From Stentor coeruleus (taxonomy: Eukaryota; Ciliophora; Heterotrichea; Heterotrichida; Stentoridae), in NCBI GenBank assembly GCA_001970955.1, contig MPUH01000729.1, positions 1 through 38,010 on the forward strand: a stretch of DNA of 38,010 nt, in the 5' to 3' direction. A model generated the notes under the pieces. That model ran no database searches. It saw only the letters and a list, made by a program, of their open reading frames with translations, and was not told the origin of the DNA. The translations under genes and the position numbers were made by a program. Of this stretch, positions 24,156 to 34,239 are shown piece after piece. Position 1 is the stretch's first letter. Every line of letters starts with the position of its first letter.

Positions 24156-24981
24156 TGTATGTTAATAAAACCTTTGTGTCCTGAGACCTTTTTATCATTT
24201 GGCATATTAAAAATGTCAATTTTTTAGTTTTTGGGTTGTATACAAAGCCAAAACCTCCATTTATAATGACTAGTGCTTTAAAGTGCTATATAATCAACTT
24301 CTCATTACAACAAGTGTTTAAATATAGTTGTCAAGAAAATGTATTTAATTTTTAGTAAACTTTTTATTTACATTCAGAAAACATATTCAGATATATCAGA
24401 ATTATTTATTTATACACAAAGGAAAAATCAACAACCTTAACTTCAGTCAAAAACTTTTGATCTTTAAACATCTTCCTCAAATGCGACTTACTTGTTAACT
24501 TTTTTCCTAGTGAAATGGCGATTTTTCAATACACTCACTGTGGTAAACTTATCCTTAAAAGCTCATCATCCTATCATGTTTATAAAATAGACAAGAATAA
24601 TATTCTAAGCATAAACTATCAAAAACAATCATATAACTCGTATTTTTGTATGAAATAAAGTTAAATTGTCCATAATAATTTTTTATACCCAAATACTGGC
24701 CTTCATAATAAACCTTAGTATCATAAGATAATTAAAAAATAAATCATTAGAATTTTCTCTTTGACTATAAAGATTACATCAAAAACTGAAGGTAAGGAAA
24801 TTATACAGAAGATTCAAGGTAAAGGGAAAATGAAAAATGAAAAATGAGCCTTATGAGAATATAATAGTAGGTAAGAGTCTACCTATAAAAAGATCAAATC
24901 TTATGGTTGATATTGATTCGAATTAGTGTTAGTTTATGATAAATTAGAGATGAGAAGTTGTTTTTTGAGTTAATAGTAATT
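24156..24981. other. Intergenic region
   Basis: AT-rich, no supported gene or RNA. A 47-codon reading frame (24515-24658) is too short to call. A G-richer stretch begins around 24780, before the next gene. Confidence 0.5.
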
Positions 24982-26823
24982 ATGGCTGACATTAAAAGCC
25001 CTGTGCCTGACAGTCCTACTAAGCTTGGCCAATTCCCAGATGAGCATTCGCGCCTGCTTTCTGGGTTGTTTGCAAGTGAAAAGTCTTTGATTAAGCTTAA
25101 AGAAGGCCTGCCTGTAGAAAAGCAGGAAATTTTTATAAGGCAAATCCAAGTGTTGTCTAAAAAAAGACTATCACTTATAGCTTCACTTGAAGGAAAAGAA
25201 CCATCTAAAGATACAATCTTGGCTATAGCAGCGTTGAATGATGATTATAATGAGTGTCTTCAGTCAATGATTTCAGAAATTGTTGAAGAAAATGAAAGTT
25301 TAGAATATAATGAGACGGAAACTGCATCAAAACTCTTAAGGAGAAGGTCGACAAAAGGGATGATTATTGGGAATTTCAATGAAGTCCTTGAAAGTATGGA
25401 AAAAATATTGAGTATTGGGGAAAATCTTATAGTTCAAGGGTATCAGAAATTGTTTATTGACTCGAATTCAATGAAAGGAAAACTTCAGTCTGTTATTGAT
25501 GAAAGAAGGAATCTACCGGTTGGAAGTAGGCCTATAGAAACTCTTGTGGTTAAGCAGAATTTCTTAGAAAAACAACTCAATTGCTTGCTTACGTTGTTTG
25601 AAGAAGCTAATACTTTGACTGATTTAATTACTAAATTGCAGGACTTTGATAAGAGACAGATACAGTTCCAGAAGACCTCGCAGGTTACAGTTGATGCATT
25701 TAAGAAGTTCTTTTATAAGCCTGATGTGAGAAAGACTAGTGAAAGAAGGAGGACCTATTTAAGTGTGAACTACGCAAACCCTGATACAACAAGAGAAGGC
25801 TTGGATATTCTCAGAGACCAAGTAAACAGTATAGTGCGTAACATAAACGTGGTCTGTGACATGGAAGATGCAAAAGTTAGAACAATAAACAAATCAGACC
25901 TTGGTGACCAATGCGATGCCTTATTCGAAGAAACCAAAGAAATCCTAGCCGAAGAAAAAGAGCTCCTCACAGAGACCTTTGAAATCCTATCAAAATTCGA
26001 AGAAGGTCCTGAAATCTTTGAAAAATACGAACAGACCCTAGATTCCTTATACACCTTCGGAGACAAACCAGCCACTCAGTTAGAAACCATCAAACTTTTC
26101 GTCGAAAAAGGTGTCCAAGATGTGAAAAAACGCTTCGAACTAGCAAAACTAATAAAAGAATTCGTTGAAAAATACGAAGAAAACACTGAAAAAAACTCAT
26201 CATCAGTCGAAAGACTCAAAGCTGAAAATGCATCCCTACTCAAAGACAATAGCATATTAAGATCACAAGTCACAAACAAAGTTGTTGAAAAAATCTCAGA
26301 AGGCACACATAGTCTTAAAGAATTATTTGACTATCAAGAGCATCTAAAAAGAACAATACAAGAAACAATTGAAACAGGTTTGAAAGAAAAAGTTCTTGAA
26401 ATTATCATGCTTAACAGCGGTACTGCTGAGATTTTATTAGGAGTTAATCCTGATGAAGATATAAGAGTAAGGATTTCTGAATATGAGTCTGATTATAGTA
26501 AAGCTGATACTTTAATTGATTCATTAGAATTACTTTCTAGGTATCAATCTTTGACTTTTAGATTAGCTTGTAAGTTGGGAATGGTAAGTGAAGGGCATAT
26601 ACATGCGAATATTTCAAGTTTAAGAAATGCTAAAAGTCTAAAAGAAGCGAGGGAATGTATTGTTGGGAAACCTAATGAGTATCCTTTGACTAGAATGGAT
26701 AGAACTTTGAGTGAAATTATTAGATGTTATTTGGCTGGATTAGAGGATAATAAAGGAAGTATTGAGAGTGTTGTTAGGAAACAGAATGTTATTGGCAGAC
26801 TGCTTAGGGACTTTAAAGGCTAA
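24982..26823 (+). CDS. Unrecognised 613-aa helical/coiled-coil protein
   Basis: I do not recognise this family. I take ATG at 24982 (MADIKSPVPDSPTK) as the start; the frame is open slightly upstream only through a TTG. The protein is acidic, rich in Glu, Leu, Lys and Ser, and nearly all helical. It has a basic patch LLRRRSTKGM at about 118-127 and a strong coiled-coil stretch around 405-440 (SVERLKAENASLLKDNSILRSQV). No membrane segment, signal peptide or catalytic motif is visible. A structural or scaffold role (cytoskeleton or basal body) is plausible but only inferred. Codon choice changes sharply at about 25775 from G-rich to C-rich and back near 26350, following the regional skew pattern. 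Stop TAA. Confidence 0.8.
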   Translation: MADIKSPVPDSPTKLGQFPDEHSRLLSGLFASEKSLIKLKEGLPVEKQEIFIRQIQVLSKKRLSLIASLEGKEPSKDTILAIAALNDDYNECLQSMISEIVEENESLEYNETETASKLLRRRSTKGMIIGNFNEVLESMEKILSIGENLIVQGYQKLFIDSNSMKGKLQSVIDERRNLPVGSRPIETLVVKQNFLEKQLNCLLTLFEEANTLTDLITKLQDFDKRQIQFQKTSQVTVDAFKKFFYKPDVRKTSERRRTYLSVNYANPDTTREGLDILRDQVNSIVRNINVVCDMEDAKVRTINKSDLGDQCDALFEETKEILAEEKELLTETFEILSKFEEGPEIFEKYEQTLDSLYTFGDKPATQLETIKLFVEKGVQDVKKRFELAKLIKEFVEKYEENTEKNSSSVERLKAENASLLKDNSILRSQVTNKVVEKISEGTHSLKELFDYQEHLKRTIQETIETGLKEKVLEIIMLNSGTAEILLGVNPDEDIRVRISEYESDYSKADTLIDSLELLSRYQSLTFRLACKLGMVSEGHIHANISSLRNAKSLKEARECIVGKPNEYPLTRMDRTLSEIIRCYLAGLEDNKGSIESVVRKQNVIGRLLRDFKG

Positions 26824-27351
26824 TTAATAGGTTAATATTGAAGATTAAGGTTATGAATAGTTTTTATTATAAGTTTTTTTAGTTGAAAGCTTGGGATTTA
26901 GGTATTGGAAAAGGTTGGGGTTTGGAAAAATACAGAGGAATTGTCTAGGAAATTATAATGTTTTTGATTAAAAAGATGATGAGAAAAGGTTTTAGGATTG
27001 GTTTTATAGATTTGAAGAAATTAGGTGTTGAGAATTTAGGCGAATACACAAGTAACTGAAAATACTTGGAAAAATAAATGGAAATCGTCTGGTTTGAAAC
27101 TTGGCAATATGTGTATTATAACTTTATCGTTGTGTATAATAATCTATTTATAAAAGATTTTCAGCTGATAATCAGAAAACTTATCACTTTTATTATTAGA
27201 TTTTATTTTTTGCATCAAGTATTTATTAATATGTTTTATCTTTTCTCTACTACCTTAAAACTCTTAATCTTAATACTGTGCCTATCAATCCAAAAAAAAT
27301 TGTATATATAAAAATAAACATCTTAAATCCCATATCTAAAATCTTCATTAT
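26824..27351. other. Convergent intergenic region
   Basis: It lies between the 3' ends of the coiled-coil gene (+) and the EF-hand gene (-). The left part is G/T-rich; from about 27150 it is C/A-rich. An open frame at 27078-27311 is low-complexity hydrophobic and AT-driven, and is not called. Confidence 0.55.
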
Positions 27352-28443
27352 CTAACTAGACTCCCAAAGGCTATTTTGCAAAAAGACCAATAGCTCAGTT
27401 ATATCAACTTTCGACTCTTTCACTGTATCCAATAACGTAAAAACTTCCTGAACCCCACCTTTCAAACTTACCCCAAGCCTTTCAAGTACCCCACTCAGTT
27501 CTTCAAACGAAATTTTCCCATCTTTATCACCATCAGCTCTTTTCAAATGCTTCAATATTTTCCCAACATCACCAAAATATTCATCCCTCAAATGGTCCAA
27601 AGCACTTTTTTCAGCCTCATCATTTCCTTTATATTCATCAAGTTTATGCCAAATTTCCTTATAATTCACTTGACCTTCTTTACCAAAAACATTAAATAAA
27701 ATATCAATTTCTTCTTCACTAAATGTAATATTTTCACTTAAAGCTCTAGCAAAATCACTTCCACTAACCCTACTAGTTCTAATTCTATCAACACTTTGAA
27801 ATATTTCCAAAAGTTCATATTGATGAGGAAGTAATAATACTGATAATTCTAATCCTAAAGGTTCAGCACCTGATTCAGATGGTAATAAAAGTGAAACAAA
27901 TTGACTGAAATTCAAACCACGAGTATCAGCTGTATAGCAAGATACTAATCTAGCCATTGTAGTTTGTTGTAATTGAACACCTTTTGACTCAAAATATTTG
28001 ACAATTTCTTCGGTACTAACCCTTCCATTTTTGTTAGTGTCGAACTGGAAAAATAGCTGGGTTGGTGTTGAATTAGAGGCTTGTTTAAGCTGCATACGTA
28101 ATCTATGAAGTTCTGTTAGTGTATCTTCTGGTAGTCTAAGAGATGCATCTTGTAATAAGGCGACATAATTGAATCCTTCAGGGATTTGGTATTTGTTCCA
28201 CAATTCTTCAAAGTCGTGAGTGCCGAAAACTTGCTCGTGACGATGAAGGACCATTTGAAGCTCAATTTTTGAGACCCAGCCACGGCCTTTTTTGTCTAAA
28301 AATGTAAAAGAGTCTTGATAGTCTTGAAGAGAACCACCAACTGATGATAATAAAGAGTTTGGGAGAGGAGAATGAAGACTTTCACCACGGTCTTCAGTAC
28401 GAATAACTATTAAGTTCTTAGGTCTGGGGTTACGACGCTGCAT
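27352..28443 (-). CDS. EF-hand calcium-binding protein
   Basis: 363 aa, intronless. Two canonical EF loops: DTNKNGRVSTEE (135-146) and DGDKDGKISFEE (304-315). A degenerate loop, DKKGRGWVSKIE (50-61), and further EF-like pairs (about 205-260, 338-350) suggest a chain of about six EF hands, most no longer binding Ca2+. There is no kinase, protease or other domain, so it is likely a calcium sensor or a structural EF-hand protein of the calmodulin-like/centrin superfamily. The specific role is unknown. The start at 28443 is the first Met; the N-terminus is basic (MQRRNPRPK). Stop TAG. Confidence 0.85.
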   Translation of the reverse strand: MQRRNPRPKNLIVIRTEDRGESLHSPLPNSLLSSVGGSLQDYQDSFTFLDKKGRGWVSKIELQMVLHRHEQVFGTHDFEELWNKYQIPEGFNYVALLQDASLRLPEDTLTELHRLRMQLKQASNSTPTQLFFQFDTNKNGRVSTEEIVKYFESKGVQLQQTTMARLVSCYTADTRGLNFSQFVSLLLPSESGAEPLGLELSVLLLPHQYELLEIFQSVDRIRTSRVSGSDFARALSENITFSEEEIDILFNVFGKEGQVNYKEIWHKLDEYKGNDEAEKSALDHLRDEYFGDVGKILKHLKRADGDKDGKISFEELSGVLERLGVSLKGGVQEVFTLLDTVKESKVDITELLVFLQNSLWESS

Positions 28444-29993
28444 TTATATTTCTGAAAATTCGAATTGTGGCTTAGAATAATGGATAATATGTGGATAGAG
28501 TTTGTATGTGAAATGGGGTTTTTTGTATATGTAGATTATGTTAATGATAGGATTTAAATTGTGTTGGATTAATTATTTTTAAGGATATTTTTAATGAATT
28601 TTGGTTCTTTATTAAAGCTTAATATGAGGATTTTGGGGTTTGGATGGAGGAATGAAGGGGAGATTGGAGGGATTGATAGGGATTGATAGGAGAAATGTAT
28701 GGAATTTGGATTGAAGTTTTTGGGTTTGCAGATGTGGGTTTTTGATAGAAAGAATGCTTGAATTGTTTTTGAGATGGTGAATATGGAATTTTGTGGTTTT
28801 GGATGTGATGAAAAGATAGAGGTGGTATAAGTTTGTTGGGCTTATTAGATTTTGCTGGAAATTTTTTTGAATACAGAAAGTTTTATTGTTTACTTTTTAA
28901 TTAAATCTATCATAGTTAACTATTTTCTTGGTTATGGAATCTCAAAGTTTTGGTGGCTTTCGAGAAAATAATCTAGTAGATTTGTTAGAAATGTATCAGA
29001 TAGACTTAATCATTCCACCTTGTTTATTGATTTAAGATTTGATTTTGGAAGAAAAAGTATAATTTTATCATCTACTAAATACTAATCTGGAGTTGCGGAT
29101 GAGATATGATAAAAATATTGCAGGGATTATCTAGCATAATTGTGGAGGCTGGGTTAGTAATAAGATCAGAAACATCAAAAAATAATAGAAGCTATCAATC
29201 ATATATCACTTTTAATCTTATAATAATAGTATCTCGGAAGATATTATAAACAAAATTTTGAGAGGATTTTGTATTGAATTATTATCTCTTAGAAATAAAT
29301 TTCTCTTCAGTAGCGCCTATAAAATTATATATTATATATTTATTTTTAATCATCATATAAATAAGGCTTCTTTAATTAAATTTCAAGTATTTTATAAATA
29401 AAAAATATATGCTGATACAAATACAAATAAAATTTGAAACTCTTTATAAGGTATGATATTTTAAAATAATTTCATGTTCGAAAAAAAATTTTGTTATTTT
29501 GTTATTTTGTATGAGTTTTTATATTGTTTTTATACAATTATTTTTTATTTATTTTTTCATGTTTGGAATAATTTTAAACTAATAATTGAACTATAGTAAT
29601 ATAAGTTTACTCAGTTTTACAGAAAATTATGCTATTAAGGACTGCAATTGTATATTTGAAAATTAAATAAAATTTAATAAAAAAAGTTTCTTATAGAAAA
29701 GTTAGCATAACAACATAAGATAATAGCAAAAGATACATTTGCAAATACTACAACATTCTTCAAATATAATCAAAACTATTACTTTCTTCCCATTTTAAAA
29801 AAACCCTTTACAAAATTTAGCAAATCTTAAAAAAAATTATCAAAAATCCATTAATTAATGAACTACTTAATATAAACTAATAAACACAAAATCATAACTT
29901 TTTATTCAAAATCCATTCATAAAAATGCATATAAAGAAAGCATGAACTAAATAATTAAGTAAAACTAATATATCCCAACTATGTAGTTGCAGT
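28444..29993. other. Long AT-rich intergenic region
   Basis: The first 450 bases (5' flank of the EF-hand gene) are G/T-rich and C-poor on the + strand. The remainder is very AT-rich with stops in all frames; no gene, tRNA or clear repeat was found. Confidence 0.5.
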
Positions 29994-30525
29994 TTAATCA
30001 ATTGTTCCTGAGTTTTTAGTAGTCTCTACCACATCAATACTTTCTCTAATCTCTGTTCTTCAGTACTTTCTATTATCTTAATACTCTTTATTATCTCAAT
30101 ACTTTCAATTGTCTCAATACTTTCTATTGTCTTAGTACCTTTTGCAGTATAAGCTATTTCTGAAACCTCACTATCAGCAATCTCATCTATCTCAAGCTCT
30201 CAATCACCTAAATTGATTTTGTATCAGAGCTTCCTCAGTACTTTCATCATTCTTTTCAACCTCACTATAATTAGAATCAGTAGGTATTCACTATTCCCAT
30301 ACCTTCAGAATTGTAATAAAAAGTTGAATCATAAATCTCCGAGTCTTCAATTGCCCCTTTTAAGCAGTACTTTCCATTTTCACAGCATCTACATTCTGAA
30401 TCCTCTAAATAGTCATAGTATTTGTATATTATAATAACTACATTGACCATATAAATAATTAAAACACTCATAATTAGCAAGTCTGTAAGCAAAATACACA
30501 TACAGTTTCCATACAAAATCCACAA
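29994..30525 (-). pseudogene. Decayed gene for a small single-pass membrane protein
   Basis: On the minus strand, 30525-30277 encodes a hydrophobic segment (LLIMSVLIIYMVNVVIIIY) followed by a Cys-rich acidic part (CRCCENGKYC). The protein-like reading then continues only by changing frame: DSNYSEVEKNDESTEEAL, then ELEIDEIADSEVSEIAYT with an in-frame TGA just before it, then Ile-Glu-Ser repeats (TIESIETIESIEII), then ESIDVVETTKNSGTID and TAA at 29994-29996. At least three frame changes and one stop are needed, and no 15-nt GT...AG intron fits at them. I infer a gene decaying by indels. Poor local sequence quality is an alternative. Function is unknown. Confidence 0.5.
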
Positions 30526-31218
30526 AATTAGTTCTTAGAACTCTCTTTACAGCCAGCACTTAAATTGTGATTTCTAACTCAAATTCTTATATTTTATAGT
30601 TAAATTTTCTAATCTTTTGTTAAATGAATTACTTCATTATCTAATAGAGATATCCCAACTTGTGCATTAATTTTTATTGAGAGTCTATATAATATGACAT
30701 TAATCAAAAATCAGAAAATCCTGATATTAAGGATTCTAAAGACTTNAGAGTCTATATAATATGACATTAATCAAAAATCAGAAAATCCTGATATTAAGGA
30801 TTCTAAAGACTTGTTGATTTTTCTTGAAGAATGTTTAGTTAAAAAGTTTATAGCTGAATACTCTAAGTAGAAAAAAAAATATAACACATTGAAAAATAAA
30901 TGCTTATATTCAATAAATCGAAGATCTATTATAAATTCACAAATCACTAAACATAATCAATCATAAAAACCTAAAAACAACATATCCTAGAAAATATACA
31001 AAAAATCCTTCATTAAAATCCCAAAACTTCTAAAAGTCACACAATTTAAAAAATCCCACAACTTCATAATCAAACCATACAAACTCATCCTATTAGCATA
31101 ACACCCAAAACAAAAAATTCCAAAACCTAAAAAAACCCAATTAATCCATACCTAAAAATATATTTTATAATTTTTCTTAATAAACTCCCACACAAATTTT
31201 TGATAACTAAATCTACTT
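30526..31218. other. Intergenic region with N-separated duplication
   Basis: AT-rich without a supported gene. The last 250 bases, the 3' flank of the ribosomal protein gene on the minus strand, are C/A-rich on the + strand. Confidence 0.5.
30680..30812. repeat. 66-bp direct duplication around N at 30746
   Basis: Copies 30680-30745 and 30747-30812 are identical. Likely unmerged contig overlap. Confidence 0.88.
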
Positions 31219-31650
31219 CTAAATTATTCCTATCTTATTAGCAATATCAACTCCTTCATATTCAGGGGAAATCTTGATAAATGCTTTCTTTTTCCCATCA
31301 GGCCTTATCAAAGTGTTAACTTTGGTCACTTTAATATTGTAAAGCTGCTCTGCATATTTTTTAATCTGTTTCTTATCAGCATGAGGGTCAACTAAAAAGA
31401 CTAGGGTATTAAAAGTTTCTATGATTTTAAGAGCTTTTTCAGTAGCTAAAGGTTGGAGGAAAGTTGAGAACTTATCAAGTCTAGTTTTCCCAGCAACACT
31501 AGTCCTAGCATATTTTGGCTTTCTTGATAAGACTTTAGTTTCTGGTCTTCTAAACCTTACAGTTGTCCACTTTTTGTGTTTTCTTTGGTGGAGACCTTTC
31601 TTAAGAACTTTTGAGGTCTTTTTAGCGTCGGGCTTGGGCTTTCCTGCCAT
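31219..31650 (-). CDS. RPL23A: 60S ribosomal protein uL23 (L23a/L25)
   Basis: 143 aa. A Lys-rich N-terminal extension precedes the conserved uL23 fold: PLATEKALKIIETFNTLVFL, VTKVNTLIRPDGKKKAFIKI and the terminal VDIANKIGII are near-identical to eukaryotic L23a. It binds 26S/28S rRNA domain III next to the nascent-peptide exit and docks SRP and chaperones. The start is the first Met (MAGKPKPDAKK), with a G-poor 5' flank on the coding strand. Intronless; stop TAG. Confidence 0.97.
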   Translation of the reverse strand: MAGKPKPDAKKTSKVLKKGLHQRKHKKWTTVRFRRPETKVLSRKPKYARTSVAGKTRLDKFSTFLQPLATEKALKIIETFNTLVFLVDPHADKKQIKKYAEQLYNIKVTKVNTLIRPDGKKKAFIKISPEYEGVDIANKIGII

Positions 31651-31961
31651 TTATTGGACCATTTTTGACTGATGGATAATTAGTTAGAAAATTTTGTGAT
31701 AGATTATAGGTTGGGATATGGGTTTTTAATTTTTTGTGGGTTGGGTGTTGATTTTTATTTTTGGGTTTTGTTAGAGTGTTTTTTTTTTGATTAAAGTGGC
31801 TGTTTTGATTTGGGAAATAGGGAGTTGTAAGTGATTGTAGTTTATAAATATTATCTTTACATAAAATCGCCAATACAACCAACCATAAAAATAAACCTAT
31901 AAACTAACTAAAAAATATATCCTCTTATACAAAATATTCAAAATCATAATATCCAACAATA
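31651..31961. other. Spacer between the co-directional uL23 and Ubc9 genes
   Basis: It contains the uL23 5' flank (G/T-rich on +) and then a C/A-rich 3' flank for Ubc9, with the switch near 31850. No other gene is supported. Confidence 0.55.
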
Positions 31962-32465
31962 CTATTTAGTTATAACGACTGACTTATTGATAATTTCTTT
32001 TACTTGAGCTCTAACTTTCTGAAAATATATTTCTTTATCTCGAGTATAAAGGTGAAAAGGTTCTGATTGTGCTGGACTATTAGGATTAGGATTATCAAGA
32101 AGTTCTTGAATGCCTATAAGTATTTGGCTTATTGTAATACTAGGTCTCCAGTCTTCATCTTCATTTAAAATGCTTAAACAAACTGTACCTGAAGGGTAAA
32201 CATTAGGATGGAAAAGCACAGTTTCAAATTTACATTTTGGGGGCTTTGATGGATACTCATCGCTGAAGTCCATCAATAATTTATACACTCCTCCTTCCCA
32301 TATAGACCCTATTTTACCTGGGATACCACAATCCCATTTAAATAGATTCAGACTTCCATCAGAATTCACATATGGCTTAGCATAAAATCCAAGTGGTCTA
32401 CTTTTACGCCATAATTTTCTTTCTTCAATAAGCCTTCCAGTAACTATTGTATTTCTTGTTATCAT
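31962..32465 (-). CDS. UBC9: SUMO-conjugating enzyme E2 Ubc9
   Basis: 167 aa, slightly longer than usual (about 158). [59 protein letters not shown] with active-site Cys96, [19 protein letters not shown] and [14 protein letters not shown] are Ubc9 hallmarks (the human active site is Cys93). It carries SUMO as a thioester and binds psi-K-x-E target sites directly. The N-terminus ([10 protein letters not shown]) is three residues longer than in animals; an in-frame stop lies just upstream, supporting this start. Stop TAG. Confidence 0.96.
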   Translation of the reverse strand: MITRNTIVTGRLIEERKLWRKSRPLGFYAKPYVNSDGSLNLFKWDCGIPGKIGSIWEGGVYKLLMDFSDEYPSKPPKCKFETVLFHPNVYPSGTVCLSILNEDEDWRPSITISQILIGIQELLDNPNPNSPAQSEPFHLYTRDKEIYFQKVRAQVKEIINKSVVITK

Positions 32466-32896
32466 TATTTAACTTGCTTTGATATTATTGGATAAAGTTC
32501 CTCAGGGGGCTTGATATAAGATTTTCATATTAACTAATAATTAAAGATCTTTATTAGGATCTAATAACAAGTATAATAATAAATCATATCTAAGCATTAA
32601 TCTCCAAAATCATCCATCAGAAATCCAGACTTAAACCAAACAACCAAATCTACTAAAATTTAATAAAAAAATTCTTATCATAATCACCCAATTACAACCT
32701 TATATATTTCTCAAATCATCATACTCAATATAAAAACCCTATCACATAAACTTACATAATAATCTTATAAACCCTTATAATTATTATCATATACACAATT
32801 TCTATAAGAAAATTTCAAATTTTCTCAATATTTCATGAACAAAGATTTTCCTATCTAAAAATACTATTAATTTTTCGAAGCAGTTCAAATACAAAA
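32466..32896. other. Divergent intergenic region
   Basis: It separates Ubc9 (-) from the small MGCC gene (+). From about 32560 the + strand is C/A/T-rich with hardly any G. No gene or identifiable promoter motif. Confidence 0.55.
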
Positions 32897-33172
32897 ATGG
32901 GATGCTGCCAAACTAACTTTGAAACTGGAGAAATCGTTATATCCACATTTAAAGATCGAACTGTTGAAAATTCCTATCGCTGTGATGATGGATTTGCTGA
33001 GATCAGTTTAGATTCAAAAAGTGATGAAACAGAACTAAATCAAAGATATACTGAACAAAGTAAGATTAAAGACTTTGTTGTAACTTTTAGGTCTACAAGC
33101 TATTCTTTACATAAGACTGAGCTTGAACAGAGTTTTTTACAGAGCAAGGGGAATGTTGTCAATAAGTTTTAA
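32897..33172 (+). CDS. Small protein with MGCC dual-acylation motif
   Basis: 91 aa with no family I recognise. The N-terminus MGCCQT fits the N-myristoylation pattern (Gly2, Thr6) with adjacent Cys3/Cys4 as likely palmitoylation sites, so the protein is probably attached to the plasma or endomembranes. The rest is polar, rich in Ser, Thr, Glu and Lys, without a domain. The ATG has a G-poor 5' flank typical of genes here, which supports expression. Stop TAA. Whether it is a complete short gene or the first exon of a longer one is unclear; no downstream coding continuation was seen. Confidence 0.6.
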   Translation: MGCCQTNFETGEIVISTFKDRTVENSYRCDDGFAEISLDSKSDETELNQRYTEQSKIKDFVVTFRSTSYSLHKTELEQSFLQSKGNVVNKF

Positions 33173-33231
33173 TTCATCGTTGTAAGTAATCTTGAAGATT
33201 ATTTTAATTTGAGGTGTTTAAGAATGTATGA

Positions 33232-33252
33232 TAGGGTGTTAGGGTGTTAAGG
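33232..33252 (+). repeat. Two-unit telomere-like TGTTAGGG tract
   Basis: TAGGGTGTTAGGGTGTTAAGG contains two perfect 8-nt units followed by a degenerate one. The complement, CCCTAACA, is the telomere repeat I recall for heterotrich ciliates. It is only about 2.5 units, so chance is possible. Confidence 0.4.
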
Positions 33253-33730
33253 TTTAGAAAAGAATAGTTTTTAAATGATTTTAGAAATAAAGTTGATGTT
33301 GGAGATTAGCCGATACTACCTTATTTGTGAATCTGTAGGCCAGTAGTAAGTTTAATTAAACTTAAATTTGTTATTTAGAAGTTATAATATTCTATTTTGT
33401 TTGTTGTTTATTTAGGTTTGGATGAAAAATAATGTTATAATAAATACTTGGTAAGATTATATTAATAATCAGTACAGAGGTATAAAATAAATGATTACTG
33501 TGGGGAAAATAAAAGTCGTGATTTAAATTTACTTGTTTTATTTGTTATAATTAAAATATTTTGTTTTTGAATACAAACTATAATATTTTTGATATAGATT
33601 CGATGTGAATTTGTTATAGTTTTTTAAAAGGGCATGCATGATAATATGTGAGAGATTTTTTATTAAAAAGCGATTTTTAAGTTGAGTGTTGATAGGAATT
33701 TTTCAAAAAATAGGTATTTTATAAGTAAAT

Positions 33731-33841
33731 AGAGGATTCGGTAAGGAATTAATGGGTGCTAAAGGATATTATAAGAGATTTAGAGGATTTGGTAAGGGTT
33801 AAAGGGTGTTGAAGAGTGTTAAAGGGTGCTATAGGAGATTT
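33731..33841 (+). repeat. Degenerate tandem repeat of 51- and 60-bp units
   Basis: Unit 1 (33731-33781) and unit 2 (33782-33841) both begin AGAGGATT(C/T)GGTAAGG and end with GAGATTT. They share TTAA(T/A)GGGTG and GGTGCTA blocks. Several blocks resemble degenerate telomere units (TGTTAAAGGG). Confidence 0.6.
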
Positions 33842-34239
33842 CCGCTATGAATGTAAATGAATATGAATTGTGAATAGAGAATCAGGAAATAGATGAAGAT
33901 ATACTTATTACTATAAAGAATACAAATTAGTAATTCAAGTATAAAATTAAAAACTAAAATAGTTTAAATACATTAGTAAATTCAATTTTATAATGCACCT
34001 ATAAAAAATATTTCTAACTATTTGAATATATAAATTTCAACATTCAGATTAACTAGTTTTCACAATTAAATCTACTTAATCTATATTCACAATATCTTTA
34101 TTTATAATTTCTCCACCCTTACAAAACTTATTCCAACCCAAAATCCCTAATCAATCCTCAAAAAGCTAAAAAAAGCCCCTCTTCTAGCTTCCAAAAAAAA
34201 AAAACATTTTAAAACATAAACTACTAATTTATCCACAAC

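Larger units (their letters stand above)
33173..34239. other. Convergent intergenic region
   Basis: G/T-rich to about 33880, C/A-rich from about 33940. It contains short telomere-like and tandem repeats, listed separately. No gene supported. Confidence 0.55.

Noticed and set aside
24461-24658. Small open frame (47 codons from ATG 24515) in an intergenic region
   Set aside because: No homology I can name, no conserved motif, and a length expected by chance; at most a gene remnant.
27078-27311. 77-codon hydrophobic frame
   Set aside because: Composition (Ile, Leu, Phe, Tyr) is what random AT-rich DNA encodes, and it lies in a convergent 3' flank.
31622-31882. 86-codon minus-strand frame overlapping the uL23 start
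   Set aside because: It overlaps the uL23 start in another frame and reads mainly the G-poor 5' flank, giving an Asn/Lys/Thr/Pro-rich peptide.
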